A DNA stretch of 13,241 nucleotides from Caldilineaceae bacterium (GCA_015494005.1 WGCB01000152.1:1-13241); one strand, 5' to 3'. Numbered from the stretch's first letter, positions 1-10,106 are shown. The notes: generated by a model from the sequence alone, not told the origin. Numbers and translations are program-made.

Positions 1-1
1 C

Positions 2-100
2 GCGGTGGCCAACGGCACCTACACCGTCCAGCTCACGGTGGTGGACCAGACGGGCAACTACCCGCCCCCCTGCCGGGTCACCATCGTGGTCCAGAACTAG
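2..100 (+). CDS. C-terminal end of a probably exported protein with a beta-sandwich tail (partial)
   Basis: Only the last 32 codons are present, read in the frame starting at base 2 and ending in TAG at 98-100. The peptide contains GTYTVQLTVVDQTGNYPPPC followed by an alternating hydrophobic strand and VVQN. The pattern of beta strands around a D-x-T-G-N-Y turn is what one sees in Ig-like or FlgD-like beta-sandwich domains. I recall similar tails on cell-wall-associated proteins of Chloroflexota, including penicillin-binding proteins, but the catalytic part lies outside the window, so the function cannot be assigned. The gene is convergent with the aldolase gene to its right, and a hairpin terminator follows 34 bases after the stop. 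Confidence 0.6.
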   Translation, partial: AVANGTYTVQLTVVDQTGNYPPPCRVTIVVQN

Positions 101-133
101 GCGACGCCCGGTAGCGCCTGAGCCAGACCCAAC

Positions 134-168
134 AATCGCCCGCTGTCACGGAGACGGCGGGCGATTTT
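134..168 (+). terminator. Intrinsic terminator after the partial exported-protein gene
   Basis: An approximately 14-bp stem (134-147 with 153-166, one G-U pair) closes a 5-base loop and runs into TTTT at 165-168. It lies between two convergent genes. On the minus strand the stem is followed only by a weak T stretch (ATTGTTG), so termination of the aldolase transcript here is possible but less convincing. Confidence 0.75.
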
Positions 169-199
169 CGCGTGGCGGAGGGAGTCTCTCGCCCGGCTC

Positions 200-994
200 T
201 TAGTACGGCCCTCCGCTGGACTCCACCCCCTCGGCGCCCTCCTTGAACCCGGCCACCACCTGGGCTGCGACCCGGCCTAGCAGCCCTGCATCGGACAAGA
301 TGGTGCAGAAGCGGAAGCCCAGCTCCTGCATGGCCTGGGCCTCCTCCACAGAGCCGGTGTGGATGCCAGGCACGATGCCATGCCGATCCGCGGCCTCCAG
401 GATCCGCCGCAGCGCGTCCAGGATGGTGGGGTGGGCCAGCCCGGCCGGCGGGATCAGCCCCAGGCTCTGGCTCAGGTCCGCCGGCCCCACGTAGATGGCG
501 TCCAGGCCGGGCACGCTGAGGATGCCGTCCAGGTTCTCCAGGGCCGCTGCGGTCTCGATCATGGCCATGGTGACCACTGTCTCGTTGGCCCGCTCCGGGT
601 AGTCGGGTCCCGCGTAGAGTCGGGCCCGGTTGGGGCCATAGCTGCGATAGCCCAGGGGCGGATAGCGGCAGGCCCCCACGAAGGCCTGGGCCTCCTCCCG
701 GCTGTTGACCATGGGGCAGATGATCCCGTAGCAGCCCGCGTCCAGCATCTGCATGACGATGCCCGGCTCGTTCCAGGGCACCCGAGCCAGGGGCACCGTC
801 TCTGTGGTGGAGATGGCCGGCAACATGGCCAGGGTGTCCCGGTAGTCCACTGGGCCGTGCTGCATGTCGATGGTGAGGCTGTCCCAGCCCTGGTGGGCCA
901 TGATCTCTGCTGCGTAGGGGCTGTTCAGCTGCAGCCAGCCGTTCAGGACCGTCCCCCCGGCCTCCCAGATCCGTCGCAACCGATTCTCCCGCAT
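200..994 (-). CDS. HpcH/HpaI-family class II aldolase
   Basis: A 264-residue protein of the HpcH/HpaI (2-keto-3-deoxy-sugar-acid or 2,4-dihydroxyhept-2-enedioate) aldolase family, metal-dependent enzymes that split 4-hydroxy-2-oxo acids to pyruvate plus an aldehyde. Visible family landmarks are IDMQHGPVDY with the catalytic His (H46), LARVPWNEP with the pyruvate-binding Arg (R71), AMIET with metal ligand E147, and VGPADLSQSLG with metal ligand D173. Length matches the family (about 250-270). The start at 994 is chosen because GGGAGG sits 8 bases upstream and the protein begins at the usual place; an upstream in-frame ATG at 1135 would add 47 unconserved residues and fall inside an operator palindrome. 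The natural substrate cannot be told from sequence; aromatic-catabolism or sugar-acid partner genes are absent nearby, so it looks like an orphan aldolase. Cytoplasmic, no signal peptide. Confidence 0.88.
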   Translation of the reverse strand: MRENRLRRIWEAGGTVLNGWLQLNSPYAAEIMAHQGWDSLTIDMQHGPVDYRDTLAMLPAISTTETVPLARVPWNEPGIVMQMLDAGCYGIICPMVNSREEAQAFVGACRYPPLGYRSYGPNRARLYAGPDYPERANETVVTMAMIETAAALENLDGILSVPGLDAIYVGPADLSQSLGLIPPAGLAHPTILDALRRILEAADRHGIVPGIHTGSVEEAQAMQELGFRFCTILSDAGLLGRVAAQVVAGFKEGAEGVESSGGPY

Positions 995-1070
995 GCGTTC
1001 TTCCTCCCTTTCCCCGTGACGTGATGGTGGAGCCCCCAGGCCTCCGTCGCCCCAGAGGCACGACCCGGTC

Positions 1071-1076
1071 ATTATA
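1071..1076 (-). promoter_or_regulatory. Possible -10 box for the aldolase gene
   Basis: The minus strand reads TATAAT here, 77 bases upstream of the aldolase start codon. No good -35 hexamer is present 16-18 bases further upstream (GTGCGC or close), so this is a weak or activator-dependent promoter at best. The upstream Fur-type palindrome centred on 1133 is about 60 bases away from it. Confidence 0.35.
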
Positions 1077-1126
1077 CTGCCAAGCGCATTTTGGCGCACC
1101 ACCGGTTGATTTCCCTCAAAAACAGC

Positions 1127-1139
1127 TAGAATCATTCTA
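1127..1139. promoter_or_regulatory. Fur-superfamily operator, upstream copy
   Basis: The perfect palindrome TAGAAT-C-ATTCTA lies immediately upstream of the -35 box of the regulator/ATPase operon. The 6/7-1-6/7 geometry around a single central base is that of Fur, PerR and Zur boxes, and the gene it controls encodes a Fur-family protein. The binding itself is inferred. Confidence 0.75.
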
Positions 1140-1145
1140 AAGTAG

Positions 1146-1174
1146 TTGACAGGGCCCAGTGGCTGTGCTACAAT
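1146..1174 (+). promoter_or_regulatory. Sigma-70-type promoter of the Fur-like regulator / metal ATPase operon
   Basis: TTGACA at 1146-1151 (six of six to consensus), a 17-base spacer, and TACAAT at 1169-1174 (five of six). Transcription would start near 1181, giving a leader of about 58 bases before the ATG at 1239. It is the strongest plus-strand promoter in the window and is bracketed by two operator palindromes, as expected for a tightly repressed promoter. Confidence 0.85.
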
Positions 1175-1189
1175 GAGCCTGGCAGTTAA

Positions 1190-1204
1190 TTAGAATCGTT
1201 CTAA
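1190..1204. promoter_or_regulatory. Fur-superfamily operator, downstream copy
   Basis: TTAGAAT-C-GTTCTAA, a 7-1-7 inverted repeat with one mismatch at the innermost pair, sits just after the predicted transcription start. Its centre (1197) is 64 bases from the centre of the upstream copy (1133), close to six helical turns, so two repressor dimers would lie on the same DNA face and enclose the promoter. Confidence 0.75.
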
Positions 1205-1238
1205 AATATTCCCGGAATATCAAGGAAACCGATCGTCC

Positions 1239-1703
1239 ATGGACAAGAAAGAGCGCTTCCTCACCGCGCTGAAACAGAGCGGGCACCGCATCACCGGCCA
1301 GCGCCGGGCCATCTGCGAGTACCTGGCCCAGACCCGGGAGCACCCCACCCCCTACCAGGTCTACGAAGGGGTGGCCCAGGAGCACCCGGAGATCAGCCTG
1401 GCCACGGTCTACAACACCCTCAACGCCCTGCGGGATGTGGGCGCCATCGTGCCCATCGACGCGGGCAACGAGCAGACCCGCTACGAGACGGATCCGGCAC
1501 CCCACATCAATCTGGTCTGCCTGCGCTGCCACCGGGTCTTCGACTACGAAGGGGAACCGGAGGCGGAGGACCAGCTGCTGGCGGCCATCCGCGCGGAGAC
1601 GGGCTTCCAGCCGGTGACGAAAAAGATGGAGATCCTGGGCTTCTGCCCGGAGTGCCAGGCTCAGAAGCGGGCGGAGATCCGCCAGCAACTCCAGGACAAA
1701 TGA
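1239..1703 (+). CDS. Fur-superfamily metal/peroxide-responsive repressor
   Basis: A 154-residue winged-helix repressor of the Fur/PerR/Zur family. The DNA-binding half (residues about 5-80) includes HPTPYQVYEGV and the recognition helix region SLATVYNTLNAL. The dimerisation half carries two CxxC pairs (C94/C97 and C136/C139) that form the structural zinc site. Aligning by eye with Bacillus PerR, the regulatory metal site would be H35, E83, H89, N91 and D102, so one of the PerR histidines is replaced by Asn. An AAGGA lies 12 bases before the ATG. It is the first gene of an operon with a P1B-4 ATPase 45 bases downstream, and two Fur-type palindromes flank its promoter, so autorepression is likely. 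Whether it senses Fe, Mn, Zn, Co or peroxide cannot be settled from sequence; the partner ATPase favours Fe(II) or Co(II). Confidence 0.9.
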   Translation: MDKKERFLTALKQSGHRITGQRRAICEYLAQTREHPTPYQVYEGVAQEHPEISLATVYNTLNALRDVGAIVPIDAGNEQTRYETDPAPHINLVCLRCHRVFDYEGEPEAEDQLLAAIRAETGFQPVTKKMEILGFCPECQAQKRAEIRQQLQDK

Positions 1704-1748
1704 CCTCTCAATTCCAAGCATCAGACGCACGAAGGAGACGCAGGTAGC

Positions 1749-3803
<2,055 letters not shown>

Positions 3804-3852
3804 CGCGGCCCAGGGCCGGGAGGTCACGGCACACAGTCGCAGATGCACGCGC

Positions 3853-3884
3853 AGACGCCCCTCGCTCGAGGGGCGTCTTCTTTT
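3853..3884 (+). terminator. Intrinsic terminator of the regulator/ATPase operon
   Basis: An 11-bp perfect stem (AGACGCCCCTC with its complement), a 4-base loop GCTC, then TTCTTTT. It lies 49 bases after the ATPase stop and before the convergent prmC. A small palindrome, TGACGA-T-TCGTCA, follows at 3884-3896; its role is unclear. Confidence 0.88.
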
Positions 3885-3914
3885 GACGATTCGTCAGATG
3901 TGGGCTGGCTCGAT

Positions 3915-4838
3915 TCAGAGCTCGATAGTCACCAGGCGGTCGTGGCCACTGTAGTCCTGGCGCACCCCCACGTAGCGAGGGCGAGGCTCCATGCGCTGGG
4001 CCAGCTCCCGCACCACCTCCCCCTGATCGTGGCCAATCTCCAGCAGGATGGTGCCGTCGGGCTTGAGGAAGCGGGGGGCCTGTTCCAGCAGGCGCTCGAT
4101 CTGCTGCAACCCCTCCTCGCCGCCGGCCAGGGCCATGGGAGGCTCGTAGTCCCGCACGTCCGGGTCCAGGGTCTCCAGCACCTTCACCGGAATGTAGGGC
4201 AGGTTGGCCACGATGATGTCCACCGGCTCGGGGAGGGGTGTGAGCAGGTCGCCCAGGAACAGGCGGACCCGCCCATCCCCGTCCAGCCGCCGCAGGTTCT
4301 CTCGGGCCACGGCCAGGGCCTCGGGGCTGATATCCACCGCGTAGACCCGGCTGCCCGGGGCGTTGACGGCCACCGCCACTGCGATGGCCCCGCTGCCTGT
4401 GCCCACATCCGCCACCAGGACGGGCTCGCGGCTGCGGCTGGCGATCTGGCCCAGGGCTGCGTCCACCAGGAGCTCCGTCTCGGGCCGGGGGATGAGCACC
4501 CGCCGGTCCACCAGGAACTCCAGGCCGTAGAATTCCTTGCGGCCGATGAGGTAGGCCACAGGCTCCCGTCGGGCCCGGCGAGCGATGAGCTCGGTGTAGC
4601 GCTCGATCTCCTGGTCGCTCAGCTGGTAGTCGTGGTGGGCGAAGAGCCAGCTCCGGTCCTGGCCCAGGACGTGGGCCAGGATCACCTGGGCGTCCAGGCG
4701 CGGGGTATCACAGCCTGCCTCGCTCAGGCGCTGACTGGCAGAGACGATGGCCCGCCCCACAGTGATGGCCGGGGTCAGGGTCCAGACAATCTCTTGGCTG
4801 GTATTGAACTGTTGTGCGTCGTTGAGTTGTTGGGACAT
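3915..4838 (-). CDS. prmC: Peptide chain release factor N5-glutamine methyltransferase (PrmC/HemK)
   Basis: A 307-residue AdoMet-dependent enzyme that methylates the Gln of the GGQ loop in release factors RF1/RF2. An N-terminal helical domain (about 27-100: VGRAIVSASQRL, RLDAQVILAHVLG, EPVAYLIGRKEF) precedes VLIPRPETE at 114-122, the AdoMet loop GTGSG at 146-150, and the substrate-Gln motif, which here reads NLPY (212-215) instead of NPPY. The C-terminus GHDRLVTIEL is typical. The start at 4838 has no clear ribosome-binding site. A TTG at 5046-5048, in frame and 5 bases after AAAGGAGG, would add 70 residues, but that stretch has only about 60% G/C at third positions and no recognisable domain. 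A GTG at residue 27 matches where many family members begin. The start is therefore uncertain, the function is not. Confidence 0.9.
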   Translation of the reverse strand: MSQQLNDAQQFNTSQEIVWTLTPAITVGRAIVSASQRLSEAGCDTPRLDAQVILAHVLGQDRSWLFAHHDYQLSDQEIERYTELIARRARREPVAYLIGRKEFYGLEFLVDRRVLIPRPETELLVDAALGQIASRSREPVLVADVGTGSGAIAVAVAVNAPGSRVYAVDISPEALAVARENLRRLDGDGRVRLFLGDLLTPLPEPVDIIVANLPYIPVKVLETLDPDVRDYEPPMALAGGEEGLQQIERLLEQAPRFLKPDGTILLEIGHDQGEVVRELAQRMEPRPRYVGVRQDYSGHDRLVTIEL

Positions 4839-5181
4839 TGGTTCGGTCTGGCCGTTCTGCTCTGCCGACCCATTCACATGTCCGGGGGAGCGGGGGAGAA
4901 AGGAAAACCGTGCGCCAAGCCGATTGGGTTGCGGACTGGTATGCACGGCAACATTCGAAAGCAAATGGCCTCTGTTCTCCCATCCTTGGGACCGTGACGG
5001 CCAGGGGTCACGTTGCGCTGGTCGGGCATTGACCTGCAGGATAGCCAACGTTGCCTCCTTTCGCTGTGTGGTTGTCGATGTGCTTGCCGAGGATCTTCCC
5101 AGGCGACCTGTTGCGGTGACCCGTCAGGGGCCGCCAGTGCCTCGTCCGGCCGCTCCGCCTTCCATGGAGGGGCGGTTGGGA

Positions 5182-5225
5182 ACGGAAGCAGGAAGCCAAC
5201 GCCCTTGTTCGCTTCCTGCTTCCGT
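5182..5225. repeat. Perfect 15-bp inverted repeat (hairpin)
   Basis: ACGGAAGCAGGAAGC at 5182-5196 is exactly complementary to GCTTCCTGCTTCCGT at 5211-5225, separated by 14 bases. It is the longest perfect stem seen in the window. No T-run follows on either strand, so it is not a standard intrinsic terminator. Confidence 0.9.
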
Positions 5226-5292
5226 CTTCACAGAAGTCGCCGTTGACCTCTGTGACGAGAACACAACAGGTTCTCCCGCTTGGTCTGATGCC

Positions 5293-5344
5293 TTATCGAC
5301 TCCCGGTTTGTCTACTCCGGCTTGTTTACTCCGGTTTATCCACC
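5293..5344 (+). repeat. Four-copy 14-15-bp degenerate tandem repeat
   Basis: Units begin TTATCGACT (5293), TTGTCTACT (5308), TTGTTTACT (5322) and TTATCCACC (5336), each of the first three followed by CCGG or CCCGG. Spacing is 15, 14 and 14 bases. The last copy matches the DnaA-box consensus TTATNCACA at all but the final base; the others match poorly. On the minus strand the units read as repeated ACCGGAGT-like blocks within the predicted RNA. Confidence 0.75.
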
Positions 5345-5380
5345 AGAAACGTGCAGTTTCAGGACAGCTCGTCTGGCTTG

Positions 5381-5408
5381 ATTATACCTTCTTCTGGGCG
5401 GATTTCAA
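5381..5408 (-). promoter_or_regulatory. Strong sigma-70-type promoter pointing toward prmC
   Basis: On the minus strand TTGAAA (5403-5408) is followed by a 16-base spacer and a perfect TATAAT (5381-5386). The start would be near 5374. It lies 58 bases beyond the end of the histone-fold gene, so it starts a new transcript rather than continuing the upstream operon. Confidence 0.75.
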
Positions 5409-5465
5409 TGGGACTCTGCTTACAAAGGCCCCGGGCCCAGGCGGTGGATGGCGGAAAAAGCGCGA

Positions 5466-5912
5466 CTACAGGGTCAGATCCATGATCTGCGCCACCCGGT
5501 CCCACATCTCCGTGTCCGGGTTCACCACCTTGGGATCCATGACCTTCATGGTGCGGGCGGCCACGACGATGAGCGTGCCCACGATGTCCGGCAACAGCTC
5601 CAGGACGTCCGCGCTGGGTTCCCGTTCCAGGGGCGGGTACTGGGCCAGGTGATCCAGGATGGGCTGCAGCTCCAGCTCGCTTTCCAGCTTGCGAAAGCCC
5701 TGCATGGTCTCCAGGAAGCCCTTGGTCAGGGGCAGATCCGGCTCCATGATCAGATCCCGGGCGTTGTAGCTGGCGTTGCGGACGCCGATGATGAGCAGGT
5801 CGTTCAGCTTCTTGCCCACCAGATCCGACAACCGCTTCAGGTCGTTCTTGTCCACGTCCAGGCTGGCGGCTTCTCGGAACAGCTTCTCCATCTTATGGAC
5901 ACCCACAATCAT
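5466..5912 (-). CDS. DUF1931-family protein with tandem histone folds
   Basis: A 148-residue protein closely resembling the DUF1931 family known from Aquifex and Thermus structures, which fold as two histone folds in one chain. The first fold is seen as helix HKMEKLFREAA (6-16), a long central helix after SLDVDKNDLKRLSD, and the loop plus short helix YNARDLIMEPDL (49-60), whose Arg-Asp arrangement mirrors the GRKTxxAEDI end of archaeal histones. The second spans about 65-148 (LPDIVGTLIVVAARTMKVMDP, then NPDTEMWDRVAQI). An ideal AGGAGG sits 7 bases before the ATG at 5912. An upstream start at 6014 would add 34 unrelated residues. It is 98 bases downstream of the GH13 gene and followed by a large gap. 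The cellular role is unknown; DNA binding is possible by analogy to histones, but the net charge is not strongly basic, so it may act on other partners. Confidence 0.85.
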   Translation of the reverse strand: MIVGVHKMEKLFREAASLDVDKNDLKRLSDLVGKKLNDLLIIGVRNASYNARDLIMEPDLPLTKGFLETMQGFRKLESELELQPILDHLAQYPPLEREPSADVLELLPDIVGTLIVVAARTMKVMDPKVVNPDTEMWDRVAQIMDLTL

Positions 5913-6010
5913 ATCGCTTCCTCCTGTACAGGTGACGTTGGGGTTGTGCTTCTCCTGGTTTCTCGATGTGCTCCCCGACAAGGGACGCCGCTCCTCGGCC
6001 TGGCGTCCAG

Positions 6011-7656
<1,646 letters not shown>

Positions 7657-7660
<4 letters not shown>

Positions 7661-9438
7661 GATACCGGGACCTCCTCCTTGGGCAGGGAGCGGATCCAGG
7701 CCCATTCCTCGTCCAGGGCCGCCTGCACGCCGGCCACCACGTCGTCCACGGGGATCTCCCGGCTCTCGCCGCTGCGGCGGAACTTCAGCTCCACCACGCC
7801 CTTCTTCAGGCCCCGGCCGCCCACGGTGAGGCGAACCGGCAGGCCGATGAGATCCGCGTCGTTGAACTTGACCCCGGCCCGCTCGTCCCGGTCATCGTAG
7901 AGGACCTCGATCCCGGCCTGGGTGAGCTGCTGGTAGATGGCGTCCGCGGCCTCGGCCACCTCCGGCGTCTTGCTGGTGGCCAGGCTCACCAGGGCCACGT
8001 GGTAGGGGGCGATGCTCACGGGCCAGATGATGCCCTGCTCGTCGTGACTCCGCTCGATGACGCTGGCGATGAGCCGGCCCGTGCCGATGCCGTAGCAGCC
8101 CATGACGATGGGGTGGGATTCCCCCTTCTCGTCCAGGTAGGTGGCGCCCATGGCCTTGGAATATTTGGTGCCCAGCTTGAAGATATTGCCCACTTCCACG
8201 CCCCGCTCCGCCCGCAGGGGATGGCCGCAGACCGGGCAGGGGTAGCCCGCCGCGGCGGCCACGATGTCCGCCACGATGTCCGCGGTGAAGTCCCGGCCGT
8301 AGTTGACGTTGCGGTAGTGGGTGTCGGGCTTGTTGGCGCCGGCCACCAGGTTGGGGCTGCGGGCCACCAGGTCGTCCACCACCACCAGCACCCTGTCCCG
8401 CTGAATGCCGATGGGGGAGCCGAAGCCGGGCTCCGCGCCGATGGCCTGGATCTCCTCGGGCCGGGCCGGGCGCAGGTGACGGGCCTTGATGGCGTTGGCC
8501 AGCTTGGTCTCGTTCAGCTCCATGTCCCCCCGCACCACCGCGAAGACGAACTGCTCCCTGGGCTGGCCTTCCTCGTCCTCCACCTCGGCCACCAGGAAGA
8601 CCGCCTTGGCCGTGCGGCTCTCGGGGATGTCCAGGAAGGCGGCCAGTTCAGCGATGGTGTGGGCGCCCGGGGTGTGGACCTCCTCCAGGGGCAGGGGCTC
8701 CTCCTGGGGCGGCTCGGGCTTGCGGAAGGTGGCCACCTGGCGGTTGGCCTTGTAGCCGCAGTGGTCGCAGATGATGATGGTGTCCTCGCCCACGGGGGTC
8801 AGGGCCATGAACTCGTGGGCCATGGTGCCGCCCATCATGCCCGTGTCGCTCTCCACCGCGATGACCTCCAGGCCGCAGCGCTGGTAGATGTTCAGGTAGG
8901 CCTGGTAGACCCGGGGGTAGTAGTCGTCCAGCCCCCGGAAGTCGGCGTGGAAGGAGTAGCCGTCCTTCATGGTGAACTCCCGCACCCGGATCAGCCCGCC
9001 CCGGGGCCGGGGTTCGTCCCGGAACTTGGTCTGGATCTGGTAGAGCATGAAGGGGAGCTGCCGGTAGCTGTTCACCGTCTGGGCCACCAGGTCGGTGATC
9101 ACTTCCTCGTGGGTCATGCCCAAGCAGTAGTCCCGGCCGTTGCGGTCCTTGAAGCGGGCCATGTCGTCGCCGATCTCGTACCAGCGACCGCTGCGCTGCC
9201 AGAGCTCCGCGGGCTGGACGATGGGCATGGTGATCTCCTGCCCCTCGATGGCGTTCATCTCCTCCCGCATGATCTGCTCCACCTTCTGCTTCACCCGCTG
9301 GCCCAGGGGCAGGTACTCGAAGATGCCGGCCGCCACCTGGCGCACCAGGCTGGCCCGGAGGAGGAGCTGGTGGCTGGCGATCTCCGCGTCCGCGGGGACC
9401 TCTCGCAGGGTCTGGAAGAAAAGTTTGGACATCCGCAT
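7657..9438 (-). CDS. proS: Prolyl-tRNA synthetase, bacterial type with editing insert
   Basis: A 593-residue class II aminoacyl-tRNA synthetase that charges tRNA-Pro. Motif 1 lies around EYLPLGQRV (41-49), motif 2 is TKFRDEPRPRGGLIRVREF (137-155), and motif 3 is VMGCYGIGTGRLIASVIE (445-462). Between motifs 2 and 3 is the insertion domain of bacterial-type ProRS (about 225-410), which removes mischarged alanine; it is bordered by CDHC (225-228) and CPVC (401-404). The C-terminal anticodon-binding domain contains VLYDDRDERAGVKFNDADLIGLP. Start 9438 has GGAG about 11 bases upstream; the second ATG six bases downstream is also possible, and an earlier in-frame start at 9567 would run through the repeat-rich intergenic DNA. 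The stop overlaps the GH13 start. No T-box leader was found. Confidence 0.95.
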
Positions 9439-9454
9439 GGGAACGTGTCTCCGG

Positions 9455-9556
9455 TAATTGGGTAGGGATTGACGTTGGGCGTCGGAATCGGGAGCCGGGA
9501 TTGGCGGGTGGCGGGTGAGCGTCGGGGATTGGAGACCAGAGATTAGCGAGAGAAGA
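9455..9556. repeat. Purine-rich degenerate GGATTGG/GAGATTAG repeat
   Basis: The stretch upstream of proS is made of loosely repeated pieces on the plus strand: AATTGGG, GGGATTG, GGAATCGGG, GGGATTGGCGGG, GGGGATTGGAGA, AGAGATTAG. It is clearly low in complexity and unlike the surrounding DNA. No exact period was found. It occupies most of the 181-bp space between thioredoxin and proS. Confidence 0.5.
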
Positions 9557-9619
9557 GAGTTCCCCATCCCTGGGTACTCGCGTCCTGCTTTCGCCCTCCG
9601 GCCACCCGGCAGACAGGGC

Positions 9620-10084
9620 CTAGCTTCCCTCGTCCTGGGGGGCGTGCTGGGCCAGCAGCTCGTCCACCTTGCGGGTCAGCTGCTCGAAGTGCATGATGCC
9701 CACATGCCGGTCCACTTCCTGGCCGCCGAAGTAGAAGATCAGGGTGGGGATGCCCATGATGCCGTACTTCTGGGGCGTGGCCGGGTTGGCGTCCACATCC
9801 AGCTTGGCCACCACCACCCGCTCGTGGTAGTCCTCGGCCAGGTAGTCGATGTTGGGGGCCATGACGTGGCAGGGCCCGCACCACTCGGCCCAGAAATCCA
9901 CCACGGCCAGCTTGCCGCTCTCCAGCACCTTCTCCTGGAAGTCCTGGTCCGTCACGTGGATGGGGCGGGGTTTGGGCTCCGTGGACTCCTCTGCGCCGCC
10001 GAAACCGCCCCGATTTCGCTCCATCTCGGCTCGCTGCGCCTCCGCGGCCTTCTTGCCCAGGAACGTCATGAGTTTCTTGAACAT
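9620..10084 (-). CDS. Thioredoxin with basic amphipathic N-terminal extension
   Basis: A 154-residue protein with one thioredoxin domain (about 42-146): active site WCGPC with C69 and C72, the cis-proline segment GIPTLIFYFGG (P113), and the DVDANP turn at 97-101. Thioredoxins are about 105 residues, so about 42 residues are extra at the N-terminus: MFKKLMTFLGKKAAEAQRAE, an amphipathic basic helix, then a Gly/Glu-rich linker. It is not a cleavable signal peptide. The start at 10084 is preceded by GGGAG at 8 bases; an upstream start at 10165 lacks one. It lies between the OsmC-like gene and proS on the same strand. Likely role is disulfide reduction, perhaps partnered with the thiol-peroxidase-related OsmC neighbour; membrane association through the extension is speculation. 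Confidence 0.9.
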   Translation of the reverse strand: MFKKLMTFLGKKAAEAQRAEMERNRGGFGGAEESTEPKPRPIHVTDQDFQEKVLESGKLAVVDFWAEWCGPCHVMAPNIDYLAEDYHERVVVAKLDVDANPATPQKYGIMGIPTLIFYFGGQEVDRHVGIMHFEQLTRKVDELLAQHAPQDEGS

Positions 10085-10106
10085 GGCTGGTGCTCCCTGA
10101 CGAATG

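Larger units (their letters stand above)
5182..5374 (-). ncRNA. Candidate structured RNA or structured prmC leader
   Basis: A predicted transcript starting about 7 bases downstream of the -10 box at 5381-5386 would run leftward through three or four copies of a (GATA/ACAA)-ACCGGAGT-like repeat and then three hairpins: 5257-5275 (6 bp, GAGAAC/GTTCTC), 5230-5253 (9-base arms, one mismatch) and 5182-5225 (perfect 15-bp stem, 14-base loop). The last hairpin could end a small RNA of roughly 190 bases, but the bases after it on the minus strand (TTCCC) are a poor U-tract. Alternatively the transcript continues into prmC with a leader of over 500 bases. No known RNA family was recognised. Confidence 0.35.
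4839..5465. other. 627-bp intergenic region between the histone-fold gene and prmC
   Basis: No convincing protein gene is seen on either strand. The left half (4839-5181) is plain apart from an AAAGGAGG (minus strand, 5054-5061) placed before a TTG. The right half carries a strong minus-strand promoter, a four-copy short tandem repeat, and three consecutive hairpins, listed separately. No tRNA, RNase P, SRP or tmRNA landmark was recognised by eye. Confidence 0.7.

Noticed and set aside
4874..5029. 51-residue minus-strand reading frame upstream of prmC
   Set aside because: The AAAGGAGG is too far (about 24 bases) from its ATG, composition is not gene-like, and no motif is seen.
5293..5344. 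Replication origin
   Set aside because: Only one of four repeats is close to a DnaA box, there is no clear AT-rich unwinding element, and dnaA/dnaN are absent.
5293..5344. CRISPR array
   Set aside because: Units are 14-15 bp with no spacers between them.
5182..5374. 6S RNA
   Set aside because: The predicted 5' and 3' ends do not pair into the long rod with a central bubble expected of 6S RNA.
7999..9465. 488-codon open frame on the plus strand
   Set aside because: It is antisense to proS; Val/His/Gly/Asp-rich shadow composition.
9439..9619. T-box riboswitch before proS
   Set aside because: No AGGGTGGNACCGCG antiterminator core and no terminator hairpin with T-run; the space is mostly degenerate repeat.
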